The notes beneath the pieces were generated by a model that worked only from the letters and a program-made list of their open reading frames with translations, did not search any database and had not been told where the DNA came from. DNA of 64,000 nucleotides, taken from positions 391,473 to 455,472 of the forward strand of contig JAVSML010023992.1 of the NCBI GenBank assembly GCA_038503035.1. Direction: 5' to 3'. The translations under genes were made by a program, and so were the position numbers. Source of the DNA: Crocodylus rhombifer. Its lineage: Eukaryota; Chordata; Crocodylia; Crocodylidae. Below, piece after piece: positions 1-9,245 of this stretch. The stretch's first letter is position 1; each line of letters starts with the position of its first letter.

Positions 1-454
1 CCTATGAGGAGAAACTTCAGGATCTGGGGCTGTTCAGCTTGAGCAAAAGAAGGCTTAGAGGCAACTTGATAGCCACCTACAAATATGTCAAAGGACCAAG
101 GTGAACAACTTTTCAGAAAAGGCCCCTTCACCCCCCTCCACCCCCCCCAGGAAGATGCGTATCAATGGACACAAGCTGGTCAAGAAAAAGTTTCGGCTGG
201 ACGTAAGGAAAAACTTCTGTTCTGTATGGGAAACTAGAATCTGGAACACACTTCCAGCAGAGATTGTGTCGTTACAATCTCTGGTGGTCTTTAAACGGAG
301 GCTGAACGGATACCTTGTTGAGCTTGTTTGAGCCCAATTACCTCATGCCCATGGCAGGAGACTGGATCTGATGATCTTATAGGTCCTTTCTGGTCCTTCT
401 TTCTATGATTCTATGGTTCTATAAGAATTTTCTATGATTCTGTGGTTCTATAAG
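1..454 (+). mobile_element. CR1 LINE, 3' end fragment
   Basis: This is the 3' terminus of a chicken-repeat-1 type non-LTR retrotransposon, cut by the left window edge. It encodes the C-terminal part of ORF2 and then a short 3' UTR containing the usual CR1 words around GATCTTATAGGTCC. The end is an 8-bp-type microsatellite tail of TTCTATGA units at about 399-454. The tail and the coding remnant agree on the forward orientation. Confidence 0.93.
3..331 (+). pseudogene. CR1 ORF2 C-terminal remnant, frameshifted
   Basis: This is the end of the CR1 replication polyprotein, downstream of the reverse transcriptase. One frame from base 3 gives [18 protein letters not shown], the conserved CR1 motif. 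It stops near base 103. The frame starting at 101 then supplies the next conserved block, NGHKLVKKKFRLDVRKNF and WNTLPAEIV, and stops at 331. A C-rich run at about 128-150 lies where the frame changes and probably arose by slippage. The remnant cannot be translated as one protein. Confidence 0.88.
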
Positions 455-499
455 ATGGAGGAAGAGAACAACCTTGGTGATTAGTAGATGGCAGAGTCA

Positions 500-1505
500 C
501 CAATATGAAGCAGCTGTGGAAAAAAAACCCCAAATGCAATCTATAGATGTATCAGCTGAGCTAGGAAAGTACACAGCAGTAAGTAGTGAGATCTTAACTG
601 GAATACTGCGTATAGTTCTGGTCACCCATGTTCAAGAACGATGCTATTGAAGCAAGTGTCACCACACTCATGTCAGAACATGAAAGCCAGAAAGCCAACA
701 ACAGGTAGAATGATCAATGTCAATAAGTAAGGGCATTCATAGATGATATGGTTGGCCATGAGTTTGAGCACCAAAGCTTCAGCCAGTGTCATTGGAGAGG
801 CCCCAAAAGTGCATGCCCGCCTTCAACCATCCAACACCCATTTTCAGATGGTTAAGAGCAGTCCAGGCCCTGTGGGATAGCTGCCATCTTGAGGGATAGA
901 TGCTAATGTTCTAGATGGAGTTCTTTAACCACAGTTCTTGTGCAGCATGTTGCCTGCTCCACTGATGGGATGGATGTCCATACTGCAGGTGACATGCCAT
1001 CTGCAGATTTGATGAGCTTATTGGCCTGAGTGGAGAATAGGTTCAGGTGGTAATTGGTTTTCTGGCTTGCGACTACTAGGCTGGAGTGCAAAGAATGGTC
1101 TGGATCTTGGGCTTTGTGGCCTAGGGCCAGGTAGCAGCTTGGAACAAGTATAGCGAAGGGCTGCCACATAAGTAATGGAAAGCTTATCTTGAGAACAGAG
1201 ACTGAAAGAGCTTGTCCTGGTTAGCCCAGCAAAACCAAGAATTACAGGGTATATGATTTCTTTCAGTCAGTACATCATGGGAGTCAAACATGAGGAAGGG
1301 AAGTAAATTATTTAAACTAAAAGAAAAGGCTGGCATGAAAACAAATGTGTAACAATTGGCCATTAATTTAGGGTGGACATGGGAAGAAGATTTCTAACCA
1401 TTAGAAGAGTGAATTTCTGGAACAGACTTAAAATTGGATTAATTATCAGTTTATGAAAGAGATCATATGACATATAGGAACTGGACTTGGGAAACCTTTT
1501 TTTCC
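500..1505 (+). mobile_element. Old CR1 fragment in two pieces, interrupted by an insertion
   Basis: About 500-722 resembles the CR1 stretch coding for the LEYCVQFWSPMF region (CTGGAATACTGCGTATAG, then TTCTGGTCACCCATGTTC). About 1176-1505 resembles the following CR1 segment (TTAGCCCAGCAAAACCAA, TTTCTAACCATTAGAAGAG, TTCTGGAACAGAC). Both are heavily diverged and have no open frame. They are colinear and in the same orientation, so they are one old element split by the 731-1167 insertion. The younger CR1 tail ends just upstream. CR1 versus the related L3 group cannot be decided by eye. Confidence 0.75.
723..1175. mobile_element. 437-bp insertion in old CR1, flanked by perfect 8-bp target duplication
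   Basis: The octamer ATAAGTAA occurs at 723-730 and again at 1168-1175, and the old CR1 alignment breaks exactly between them. The inserted DNA (731-1167) therefore looks like a transposition product. An 8-bp duplication is typical of the hAT superfamily. The ends read GGGCATTCAT and CTGCCAC, and I see no convincing terminal inverted repeat. An internal 89-codon reverse-strand frame (903-1169) has no recognisable similarity and is probably chance. Confidence 0.65.
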
Positions 1506-2357
1506 CAGTAATCCAGTCACATATTCCTTGACTTTAATGTAGTTTGGATCCAAGTTGAGATAGTGCCTTTTTTACTGTGGGCTGGCCACTTTCTATTGGT
1601 GTCCAGAACTGAAATTGATTTCTGAGCCCTTCATTCAGATGAAACTGTTGTCTGAAGAGTACTGTGGTATTAAGTTTTCTATGGGCTTATATTCCACTTT
1701 GTATCTTTCAAAGATATAAAACTGGCAGTTGAAAGATGATGTTCCCAAACCAGACACTCTAAACCTGTATTATGTCCAGCAGGAAAATCATTTTAATGGT
1801 CAGAATATAAAAGAATGCTGATTGTAAATACTTAAGTAGGATATTAGGCAAAACCCTTTATGAATATATACAGACCCAGGCAGGGCATTTGGATGCCTTT
1901 AATTTAGTTTGAAAATTATATGCAGTTTGGTCCTTTTAGAGAAGTGAAACATTTACGAACGAGTTTAAAACGAGTTATGTAAGAGTACCCATCTGTACTG
2001 TAGGTTCATAGTGTCGGCTGCAAGGCTAGCCTACTACTGTGTAGCATAGAAGGGATGTGCACGTTTGGTTGAGGATGTTCCTGCACCAGTTTGGTTAACG
2101 GTTCCATGTTTTGGAATATGCCCTGAACTGTGTTTATTGCTGTGAGAAACAGCTAATGTTCTTCTTCAGTAACTGTGTGAATGGGCTCAAGCGTCTTGAA
2201 GCCAAATGTTGGAGAGCACATTTATTGAAAAGATTGTGTGGGAAAAAATCTGAGCTCTCTCACAACAATCAAATCATTTTTTATAAACCGAAGGTTATGT
2301 GGGTGACTGAAATATCATAGGATTATGTGAATCCTACCCTACATTTTCTGGCCTAAC
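1506..2357. other. Unassigned AT-rich DNA
   Basis: I see no gene or recognisable repeat. A 69-codon frame at 2111-2320 has no motif I recognise and is treated as chance. Confidence 0.6.
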
Positions 2358-2540
2358 ACAGCAGGATGACCCAGTGAATAGAGTCCTGGATAGAAGACAG
2401 ATCTGGCCATGTTGCTGATCTGATGTGTGACCTTGAACAAACTTCATCTCTTGTATCATCAGTTTATCCAACTGTAAAATAGGGAAACAAGGGTTGTCTG
2501 ACTTCCATGAAGTGGTTTCAGATCTTGGAATGTTAAGATA
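2358..2540 (+). mobile_element. MIR-type SINE
   Basis: This is a tRNA-derived, CORE-containing SINE of the MIR group. The order of diagnostic words matches a MIR: a tRNA-like head (CCAGTGAATAGAGTCCTGGA), then GATGTGTGACCTTGAACAA, then CAGTTTATCCAACTGTAAAA and TAGGGAAACAA. It is diverged, as expected for an old amniote insertion, and non-coding. Confidence 0.78.
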
Positions 2541-2867
2541 AATTATTGCTGAAGATGGATGGACTGAGAAGGACTTGATCAGCCTTGGAAAGGCTACCCA
2601 TTGTTGTAACTTGGAGAAACAGTTTGAAAATGTATTCATACACTGTCAGACATCACAGGTGTGATCTATGGAATACTGACTTCTTCCCAGCAATCACTTA
2701 AGAAAATGGTTCTTCACATGCACTCTACATTTTATATTCATTATCAATGATGATAAGGGGTTCCCCTGGCCATGTGAAACTTCCCTCGTGGATCTTACTG
2801 ATTCTTTTTGAAACAACGGCACTGTTATCTGATATCACAGACAACTTTTAATTCTCCAAAAAAAGGT
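2541..2867. other. Unassigned, no feature seen
   Basis: Ordinary AT-rich sequence with no recognisable gene, repeat or RNA. Confidence 0.55.
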
Positions 2868-3345
2868 GGAGCTGTGCTAGTTGGCATAGGTGCCTCTCCA
2901 TGCCTCCTTCCCCGGGAGTGCGCACAATGGCAGGGTGCCAGCCCCCCCTGCCACCTAGATGCACCATGGCTCTGTCCCACTCCCCCTGCCCCCATCCCCA
3001 GGCCCTATGCACTGCCCTGGCTTGGCAGCACCCCCAGCCCCTGCCCCACTCCCTCCCTCACCATGAGGGTCTCAGTTTGCCCCCCCGCCCCCCCGGCTTT
3101 ATCTGCAGGCAGCTGGGGGAGTGCTCTCCACTGCTGCCTGGGACTGTATTCCTGGCCACATGAATGTGTGTGAATGCACACATGCATGGGCACCCCCTGA
3201 GTCCCACTCTCTGCAGCTTCTTGCAGGGGTCCACAGCAACCTGGGCTTGTCAGTCCTCATTTAGGAATGGGTGGTCACCCTGACCTCTTCCTGAGGGAGG
3301 GCAGGGTCCTTGGACCCCCACGTACCCAGCACCTGTGCTAGTTGT
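2868..3345. repeat. GC-rich, C-tract-rich block, unclassified
   Basis: GC content and C-tract density rise sharply against the flanks. Overlapping frames of 60-120 codons exist on both strands, which is what a low-complexity GC-rich block produces. The word TGTGCTAGTTG occurs near both ends (about 2872 and 3333), suggesting an inserted unit, but no clear inverted repeat is visible. It may be a non-autonomous transposon. No function is assigned. Confidence 0.4.
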
Positions 3346-3499
3346 AGTTTTCCAATCTAGAAAGATCATTGTGGTGTTGTTTCAAGGATGAAATGCTTTT
3401 AGTTAGCATGTTTAGATCATAGTATACAAAAATACAGCTTAGAAAGTTTCTGAGCAGTCACATGTTAAGGCTTATTATAATCTAAATGCAGTCCAATTC

Positions 3500-3990
3500 C
3501 AGACTCAGGTGGGGTTTGATTTTTGTTCTCAGCCCTGGGATTGCACTGGAGCCAGTTCACTGAAGTCAGGCCCCCTCCCTGCACTGGAGTCAGTTCAAGG
3601 TTCTGGTGCAGTGTGGGGGTTGGGAGAGAATTTGGCCCCACACTGGAGCCTGGCCCAGCCTCAGTCTTGAGCTAGCTCATGTGTGGTTCAGGAGCTGGGA
3701 CCAGCTCCCATGCAGTTCTAGGGTCTTTCCTAGCCCCCATACCACACTAGAGCCTTGCAGTGGCTCCAGTGCACTGGCAGGGAGGGGTGTCTGACAAACA
3801 GCTGCTTGTCTGGCTTGCAGCCTCCTTACCACACCCATGCTGCACAAGGGCTGGAACCATCTCCATGAAGTTCCAGGTGGCTCCCAGCCCCCACACTGCA
3901 CTGAAGCCTTGAACTAGCTGACCTGAGGTACAGGGGGCTGGGAGCTGCAGACAGGCCCCTACCCCCACACCAGACTAGAGTCTTGTTACC
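3500..3990. repeat. Degenerate tandem repeat (minisatellite remnant)
   Basis: A module resembling CCCCCACACTGCACTGAAGC recurs with variations: GCCCCACACTGGAGCC (about 3633), CCCCATACCACACTAGAGCC (about 3737), CCCCCACACTGCACTGAAGC (about 3889) and CCCCCACACCAGACTAGAGT (about 3962). Spacing is irregular, about 70-150 bp, and CTGGAGCCAGTTC-like words fill the gaps. Short frames on both strands (62-74 codons) are by-products of this repetition. Confidence 0.55.
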
Positions 3991-4594
3991 TCTGTGGAGC
4001 AGTTGGATGTTAGGTCAGTATGCTACATAACATCATCTGGAGATACTCCTTGCTGAAAAAGGTGTAACTTTACTACACCAGGATGGCACTTAGCATGTGT
4101 TTTACTGCTTGAATGTCTAGGACACTAGCATTGTAAATGCTGTTAATCCTCACTAAGTGTAACATGTAGCAATACCCTATGTGCAACTGTTGAGTTACGT
4201 AGGAGAATAAATCTAGGTAACTCTCATGCGTACTGTTGGACCTATTGGTGCAAAAGATCATCCTCTTAAAGATGCTTAATGCTCTAGTAGCAGGTCCCCT
4301 GTGTAAGCACATCTAATTATAGCTTACAGTTTTATTAATCACTCCGAATAGACATGGACTATTCCTCCTGCTGTGCCTATCCCCACTACCAGATAAAAAT
4401 GAACCCAACAATTTGGGATTAGGAAAAATACTTGTTATATTATTATTTAGTGTTACAATTTTCTTAGGATATCTTTGATTATGACTGTAGAACAGATGGA
4501 TGAATTGTAATTATTCTAGAATGGAAAATAATCTTTGTAAATTATATCAGTATTTAAATCTCTTTTCGTAAAATATGGAGCACACCACATAATG
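3991..4594. other. Unassigned, no feature seen
   Basis: AT-rich single-copy-looking DNA with no motif or repeat I can name. Confidence 0.55.
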
Positions 4595-4710
4595 GGTCAT
4601 TATCAAGGTTTGAACCCGGGGACCTTTTAATTACCAACAGAGACTCTCCCTTAAGGGAGCAAGTCTGTTAGCTGCTTATAGGAGTGTGCTTATATATGCA
4701 CCAGCCATTG
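4595..4710 (-). mobile_element. tRNA-derived SINE fragment
   Basis: On the reverse strand there is a B-box-like CGGGTTCAAACC, preceded by CTGTTGGTAATTAAAAGG, which resembles a tRNA D-arm to T-arm segment. No intact cloverleaf or acceptor stem can be drawn, so this is a SINE head or decayed tRNA-like copy and not a tRNA gene. Confidence 0.45.
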
Positions 4711-5077
4711 GCCAAGGATATAACTGTGTCAGTGGATCATGCAACTGAAGGCCAAGAATAAGATTTACAGGGTCCTGCTTGTGCCTCTTGGGAAGCATTA
4801 CTGCCCAGTAGCTGTATAGAAGGTTGGTAATTAAGTCTCATGGGTGATAAGTCTTTAACAAAGTTCTGCTTTCACAAACTGTCCTTCCATCTTTGGTCCC
4901 AAAGCACTGTGTGAATGTGTCTATCAGAGTAGCTCCAGTTTTGAGAAACAATAGCCAAACATGCAGAGGAAGTATACTTAGTCTAAGACAGTGTGGCACA
5001 GTCTCTATCCTATTGGTATAAGGTGGCCATGGCTTTGGGAAGAGAGGGAAATCTGGTCCTGAATTAAGACTGAACCA
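4711..5077. other. Unassigned, no feature seen
   Basis: No recognisable gene or repeat. Confidence 0.5.
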
Positions 5078-5310
5078 GTAGTGTAACTTGGAGTAGTAAG
5101 TGTGGCACCAGCCCTGGGCATTGGTTCAGAGTGGGTGCTAGCGTGTCAGTCCCTTGGGGGCCTGGAGAGTCACTGCTGCCACAGCCCCTGTTCAGGGAGC
5201 TTGCACTGAGACAGCAGCAGCCCCTACTGCTGCCGCCACTGGCAGCTACGGTACAAGAGATAAGCACTTGTTTTCCTCCCTCCCCCTGCACTGCCCAGGA
5301 CACCAAAATT
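5078..5310. repeat. GC-rich interspersed repeat, probable non-autonomous DNA element
   Basis: It begins CCAGTAGTGTAACTTGGAG, which resembles the AGTGGCGTAACTAGG-type start common to a family of reptile MITEs, and continues as a GC-rich block ending near an AAATTTCAAATT segment. The far terminus is not clear. A 115-codon forward frame starts inside it but is not recognisable. Confidence 0.35.
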
Positions 5311-7403
5311 TCAAATTATGCATCAGGCAGGGCTGAGCATAGCATACTCCAGCCAGGATGGCTTTCTGACGTGCTTATAGGGCATTTATCTGTTGCCTTC
5401 ATTGCAATGGACCTTAGGGAGAATAGCTGCTTCCACTATCTTTTCTGTGTATCAGCATTGAGTCCCGTTGACTTATAGCTTTACATCACCAGTAAAGCCT
5501 ACACAAACCAGAACTCTCTTTCCATGCTAGCACAGAGCAGGACAGACAAATGCCAGACATCCCTGAAGATCTAGACTAGTGCTGTAGGCCAGGTATGCAT
5601 ACTTTATTCACAGATTTTTAAATGAAGGATCCAATGGAGAGCAGGATATTTGAACAAACTTGTGTGAACAGATCTTGAACCTTAAACACAAGCACTAAAA
5701 GCATATTTATGATAGTCAAATTTACAGTGTCAATTTCTGCATGGAGTGCAGGTGTAGAGAGGATATCTTCCTTGTGTACACAGTCTTGGACTGACAGCGG
5801 AAAATGCATGAGTATTGATTGACACTGCTAAAGCTGAGCTTCAAGTAAAGGTCAATTGCAATATGTCATGGGAAGGGTTTTATGGGTTCACATTATCCAA
5901 AATGAGCTACTAAGCATTCAGTCAGATAAAAATGTACTCAGACAATCATACAAAGGATCGTACATTATGGCACAAACATGTAACTTTGTATCATTCATGG
6001 TGTAGAATATTAAATGAAACACTGTGGGGAGTTATTCCTTTAAAATAATCTGACTTGTATTTTTTAGACTCTTTCCCTTTAACATCCCTGAAATATGCGT
6101 GGTGTCTATACCAGATTTGCCAATGAGCACTGAAGTTAGGGTTAGATGTATCCTGATACTTTCATGTTGCCTGAGGCACAAGAACCTTGCTAAATTGGAC
6201 CACATGCTAGTTTCTTTTACTGTTTTTGGGAATGTGCAAATATAAATTCTGCATTCAGATATACTGCATACTGTGGATCTGAGGTCAGTAGGTAGGGCAT
6301 GATAGAAGGAATAAAGATAAATCCTGGAGTTTGAGCTATCCTAGTACTACCTGATAGTGTGCTGAGACACAGGTTCAGCACTAGCTCAGAAGGAAGAACA
6401 AACACCAATGGATTAATCAAAAAAGTAAACCTATGGCTGCTTCTGGTTTCCTTATAACTGCATTCAGCTTGGGATATTTCACAAGAAGAGGTGGTGCAGC
6501 TGTATAGAAGTTCAATAGCTGTGATATCAGATGATATGATTCTTCAAGGCTTGACAAACATGTCTGTCATTGCTCTTCATATTTTACTCAAATATTCACA
6601 ATTAAGATTTTATGTGGAAATGTCATTCCACTTTACAGTGCACTGGAGCCTTAGCTCTTCTATATATGCACTCAGTTGCTCCCTGAAGAGATGGAAATCT
6701 AGCAATGGTATATATTTCCTGCTTGTTACACTGTAAATCCCTTGGAGAATGAATACATTGATCAGCACAAGTCAGAAGTACATCTTCAACTTGATCAATA
6801 CATTTGCATGTTGTAGCCTGCCTAATAGTAAGAGTCAGAGTGCCCACCTGTTTGAAATGACTGCAGGGTACAAGCATTAACCTATTGTAGGAACACATTT
6901 ATCGTGCACAAGGAAAAATTTATTGTTTTCTACTGGACGGTACGTGCAATAATAGTGACTGCCAAGTGGAGAAGAGACTGCTCAACTATATTAAAATGGC
7001 AGGTAAATCTGGAGTCTGGGGTTTGATCCAGATATTTAAAGGCTTGAACAGAGCATAATGAGTGAACAGATGTACCACTTCAAGCCAGTGTGGTGTATAA
7101 GTAGTCACAAAGGAGCACTGGAGAGGAAAACAGGAAAGACACAGTTCTAGGCCCAAAAATGTATATCCAAACATTAAGAAAATACACCTACTGACTTCAT
7201 AATTAAGAAGAACGCTACCACTTCTTCAAACATAGATATAAACATGCTACTTGATACTTAACAAATGATTTAACAGGGATATAATTATGTGCATACTTTG
7301 AAATACTGCCTATTTCATGCTTTTGAAGTAGAGTCTCATTTATACCTTGCTATCCTTCAGTTCAAGAATCTTGACATCTCTGATTAATGCTGCCCCTCTG
7401 TCA
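5311..7403. other. Unassigned AT-rich DNA
   Basis: Two kilobases without recognisable repeats or coding similarity. Scattered frames of 60-90 codons have no motifs. It could be intron or intergenic. Confidence 0.6.
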
Positions 7404-7627
7404 CAGAAATAGGATTCTTTGGGTGCATCTACACATGCACTTTAATGCACAGTAGCTTATTTTACTGCGCATTAGAGCATCATGGCAAAAACTGTGCTAA
7501 TACACTAATGTGCAGTAAAATTAGGCTACTGTGCATTAAAGTGCATGCGTAGATGCACCCAAAGAATCCTATTTCTATGACTTTTACAGTAGCAAAAGTG
7601 CATTAATGAACGTGTAGATGCACGCCT
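7404..7627. mobile_element. Palindromic MITE with GGGTGCATCTACAC termini
   Basis: The left arm (about 7405-7476) and right arm (about 7503-7575) are nearly perfect reverse complements around a loop of roughly 26 bp. The transposon-like end GGGTGCATCTACACATGC starts at 7421 and its complement ends at 7560. A third copy of the terminus (GTGTAGATGCAC) lies at about 7612-7623. No coding capacity. The short TIR resembles others in this window (30.3, 31.3, 44.2, 62.4 kb). A hAT-type origin is inferred. Confidence 0.7.
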
Positions 7628-7835
7628 TGATATTCAAACTTTTATTTTCTATAAAATGTGTGTCTGATCCTGACACCTTGTGATTTAATTTTTAATGTAG
7701 GCTAATGAATGCTATGGAATTTAAGATTAGATGATGTCATTAAGGCACAGACTTGTGGAGGAGGTTGTTCAGTAGAAGTCAGAATAATATTGCAATGGAA
7801 GCAGTAGGGAGCATTGTGTTCTCACATGATCTACA

Positions 7836-8139
7836 CAAGGCCTCACCAACTGCAGCCCACGGGCCCCATCTAGCCCCTGAGTGGGGCCTTTTAGCTCCTG
7901 ATCTGAGTACTACTCCCTCCATTGCTCTTCTGATGCTGCCACCACATTCTCCAGGCTCCTCCTTCCTCCTTCATCTCCTGCTGTCTACCCCAGCACTGGT
8001 GGTGGGCCACAGAAGCACAGCCCACAGGGCCTTGGAACCTGCAGGCAGGGGGACCCAGGGACCTCATGCAATGTAGGGGCAGTAGTGCAGGGTGGGGGGG
8101 GGGACTGTGTGGTGCAGTAAGGCAAGTTGGACAGCCCTG
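7836..8139. mobile_element. Short non-autonomous hAT-like element
   Basis: The left end CAAGGCCTCACCAACTGCAG and the right end (reverse complement CAGGGCTGTCCAACTTG) are imperfect inverted repeats of the CAGGGCTGTCCAA-type hAT terminus. The words GCAGCCCACGGGCCC follow, as usual in Charlie-like derivatives. The inside is GC-rich with a G tract near 8092-8101 and no transposase. Candidate flanking octamers (GATCTACA and GTTTATAG) match poorly, so the duplication is not confirmed. Confidence 0.55.
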
Positions 8140-8339
8140 GTTTATAGCATACAGGTGAAGAAATCCTGATATACTATCCCTTAATATAGGGCAAGAAGAT
8201 TTTCTCTTAGGGGGGAGGGGATACAAGATAATTTATTTGCCAAACAATGCATTTATGGGTAACAAAACCTGTTTGTGAATTGAGTTTAAATTAGCTGGAT
8301 AGTTTTTGTCTGACAACATTTTTTGAAGTAGGCTGATAA

Positions 8340-8515
8340 AGCCATGAAAGAGGTGCCCCCACTTTTTACTTGGGGGTCCTATGTTTTGAGCATTCGCCCA
8401 GGACCTGGAAGACCTAGAGTCATATCACTCTTCACTTGATAGGATTTGAACCTAAACCTCCTATAAAAGTTACCTACCAATTAGTCGCTAGTAGTGATAT
8501 TACCAAGGCAGGATG
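8340..8515 (-). mobile_element. tRNA-derived SINE
   Basis: On the reverse strand, GACTAATTGGTAGGTAAC (A-box/D-arm-like) is followed by GTTTAGGTTCAAATCC (B-box-like), then by a tail with CTCTAGGTCTTCCAGG and AGTGGGGGCACC. This order matches the tRNA-head plus body layout of reptile SINEs. It is diverged and non-coding. Confidence 0.55.
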
Positions 8516-8520
8516 ACTGG

Positions 8521-9091
8521 GACAACTAAGGGGGAGTGATGGAAAAAAAAAAAATGACTGCCGCTGGTGATTATGGTGGTGGTGCAGCAGCAAACAGAAG
8601 TTGCCGCTGTGCTGCCCTTGTGCACTAGATGCCTGGCCACATTGCTATGCTTTTGGGTGTCAGATTATGCTAAGTAGCTTTCAATCTCTCTTGCTGATGC
8701 CATTCTACTTTGCATGAAATGCAAATAGAAAATTACTCTTATCTCATGGCTTGTGCACTATCCAGGGAGGAGGAGTTCTGGTTCCTGCTCCAGTAAATAT
8801 TTTTAGTATTTGCTGAGCAGTGGAATTATATCAACAGAAAAGACTTGAAAGCAACTGACCCAAAAACTCTGGGAGGTGGGAAAAGCAGATTTAATACCCT
8901 TAGGCAGAGAAAGAAACGGAATCTGGGTCTCCTGTATCTTCAGCAAGTCACCTAACAGAGGGGTGGAGAAATGGCAGCCCTTACTACTTCCCCCCAACAG
9001 TTTTATCAATGGTGCTTAAATCCAGCTCTTCATGCTCATGGCTTTGCCTTTCTTAAAGATGTCTGCAATAGGAATGAGACGTAATAGAGAT
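8521..9091. other. Unassigned, short A tract only
   Basis: A run of twelve A residues near 8541. The frame at 8803-9009 (reverse) is unrecognised. Nothing else is seen. Confidence 0.5.
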
Positions 9092-9245
9092 AAATCAGAG
9101 CTGCATAAGTTTGTGTGAGCAAGAGCTTACCTCATCGGCATCTGTTGCTCTTGCTCACAAAAGCTTATGCAACTCTGATTCAGTTAGTATGGAAGGTGTA
9201 GCTCTACCATGCCTTCTGTCTGACTTCAGACTAACACAGTTAACT
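9092..9245. repeat. Hairpin repeat of the CTCACAAAAGCTTATGC family
   Basis: The arm at 9092-9126 (AAATCAGAGCTGCATAAG and on) is the near-perfect complement of 9147-9180. The right half continues into CAGTTAGTATGGAAGG, CTTCTGTCTGACTTCAG and ACTAACACAGTTAAC. This word set is a dispersed reptile repeat that also occurs at about 59.79/60.89 kb and 61.34-61.50 kb here. I recognise the word set as widespread in reptile genomes but cannot name its class with confidence. Confidence 0.6.

Noticed and set aside
4595..4710. A tRNA gene on the reverse strand
   Set aside because: Only a B-box-like segment and part of a D-arm-like segment are visible. No acceptor stem or anticodon arm can be formed.
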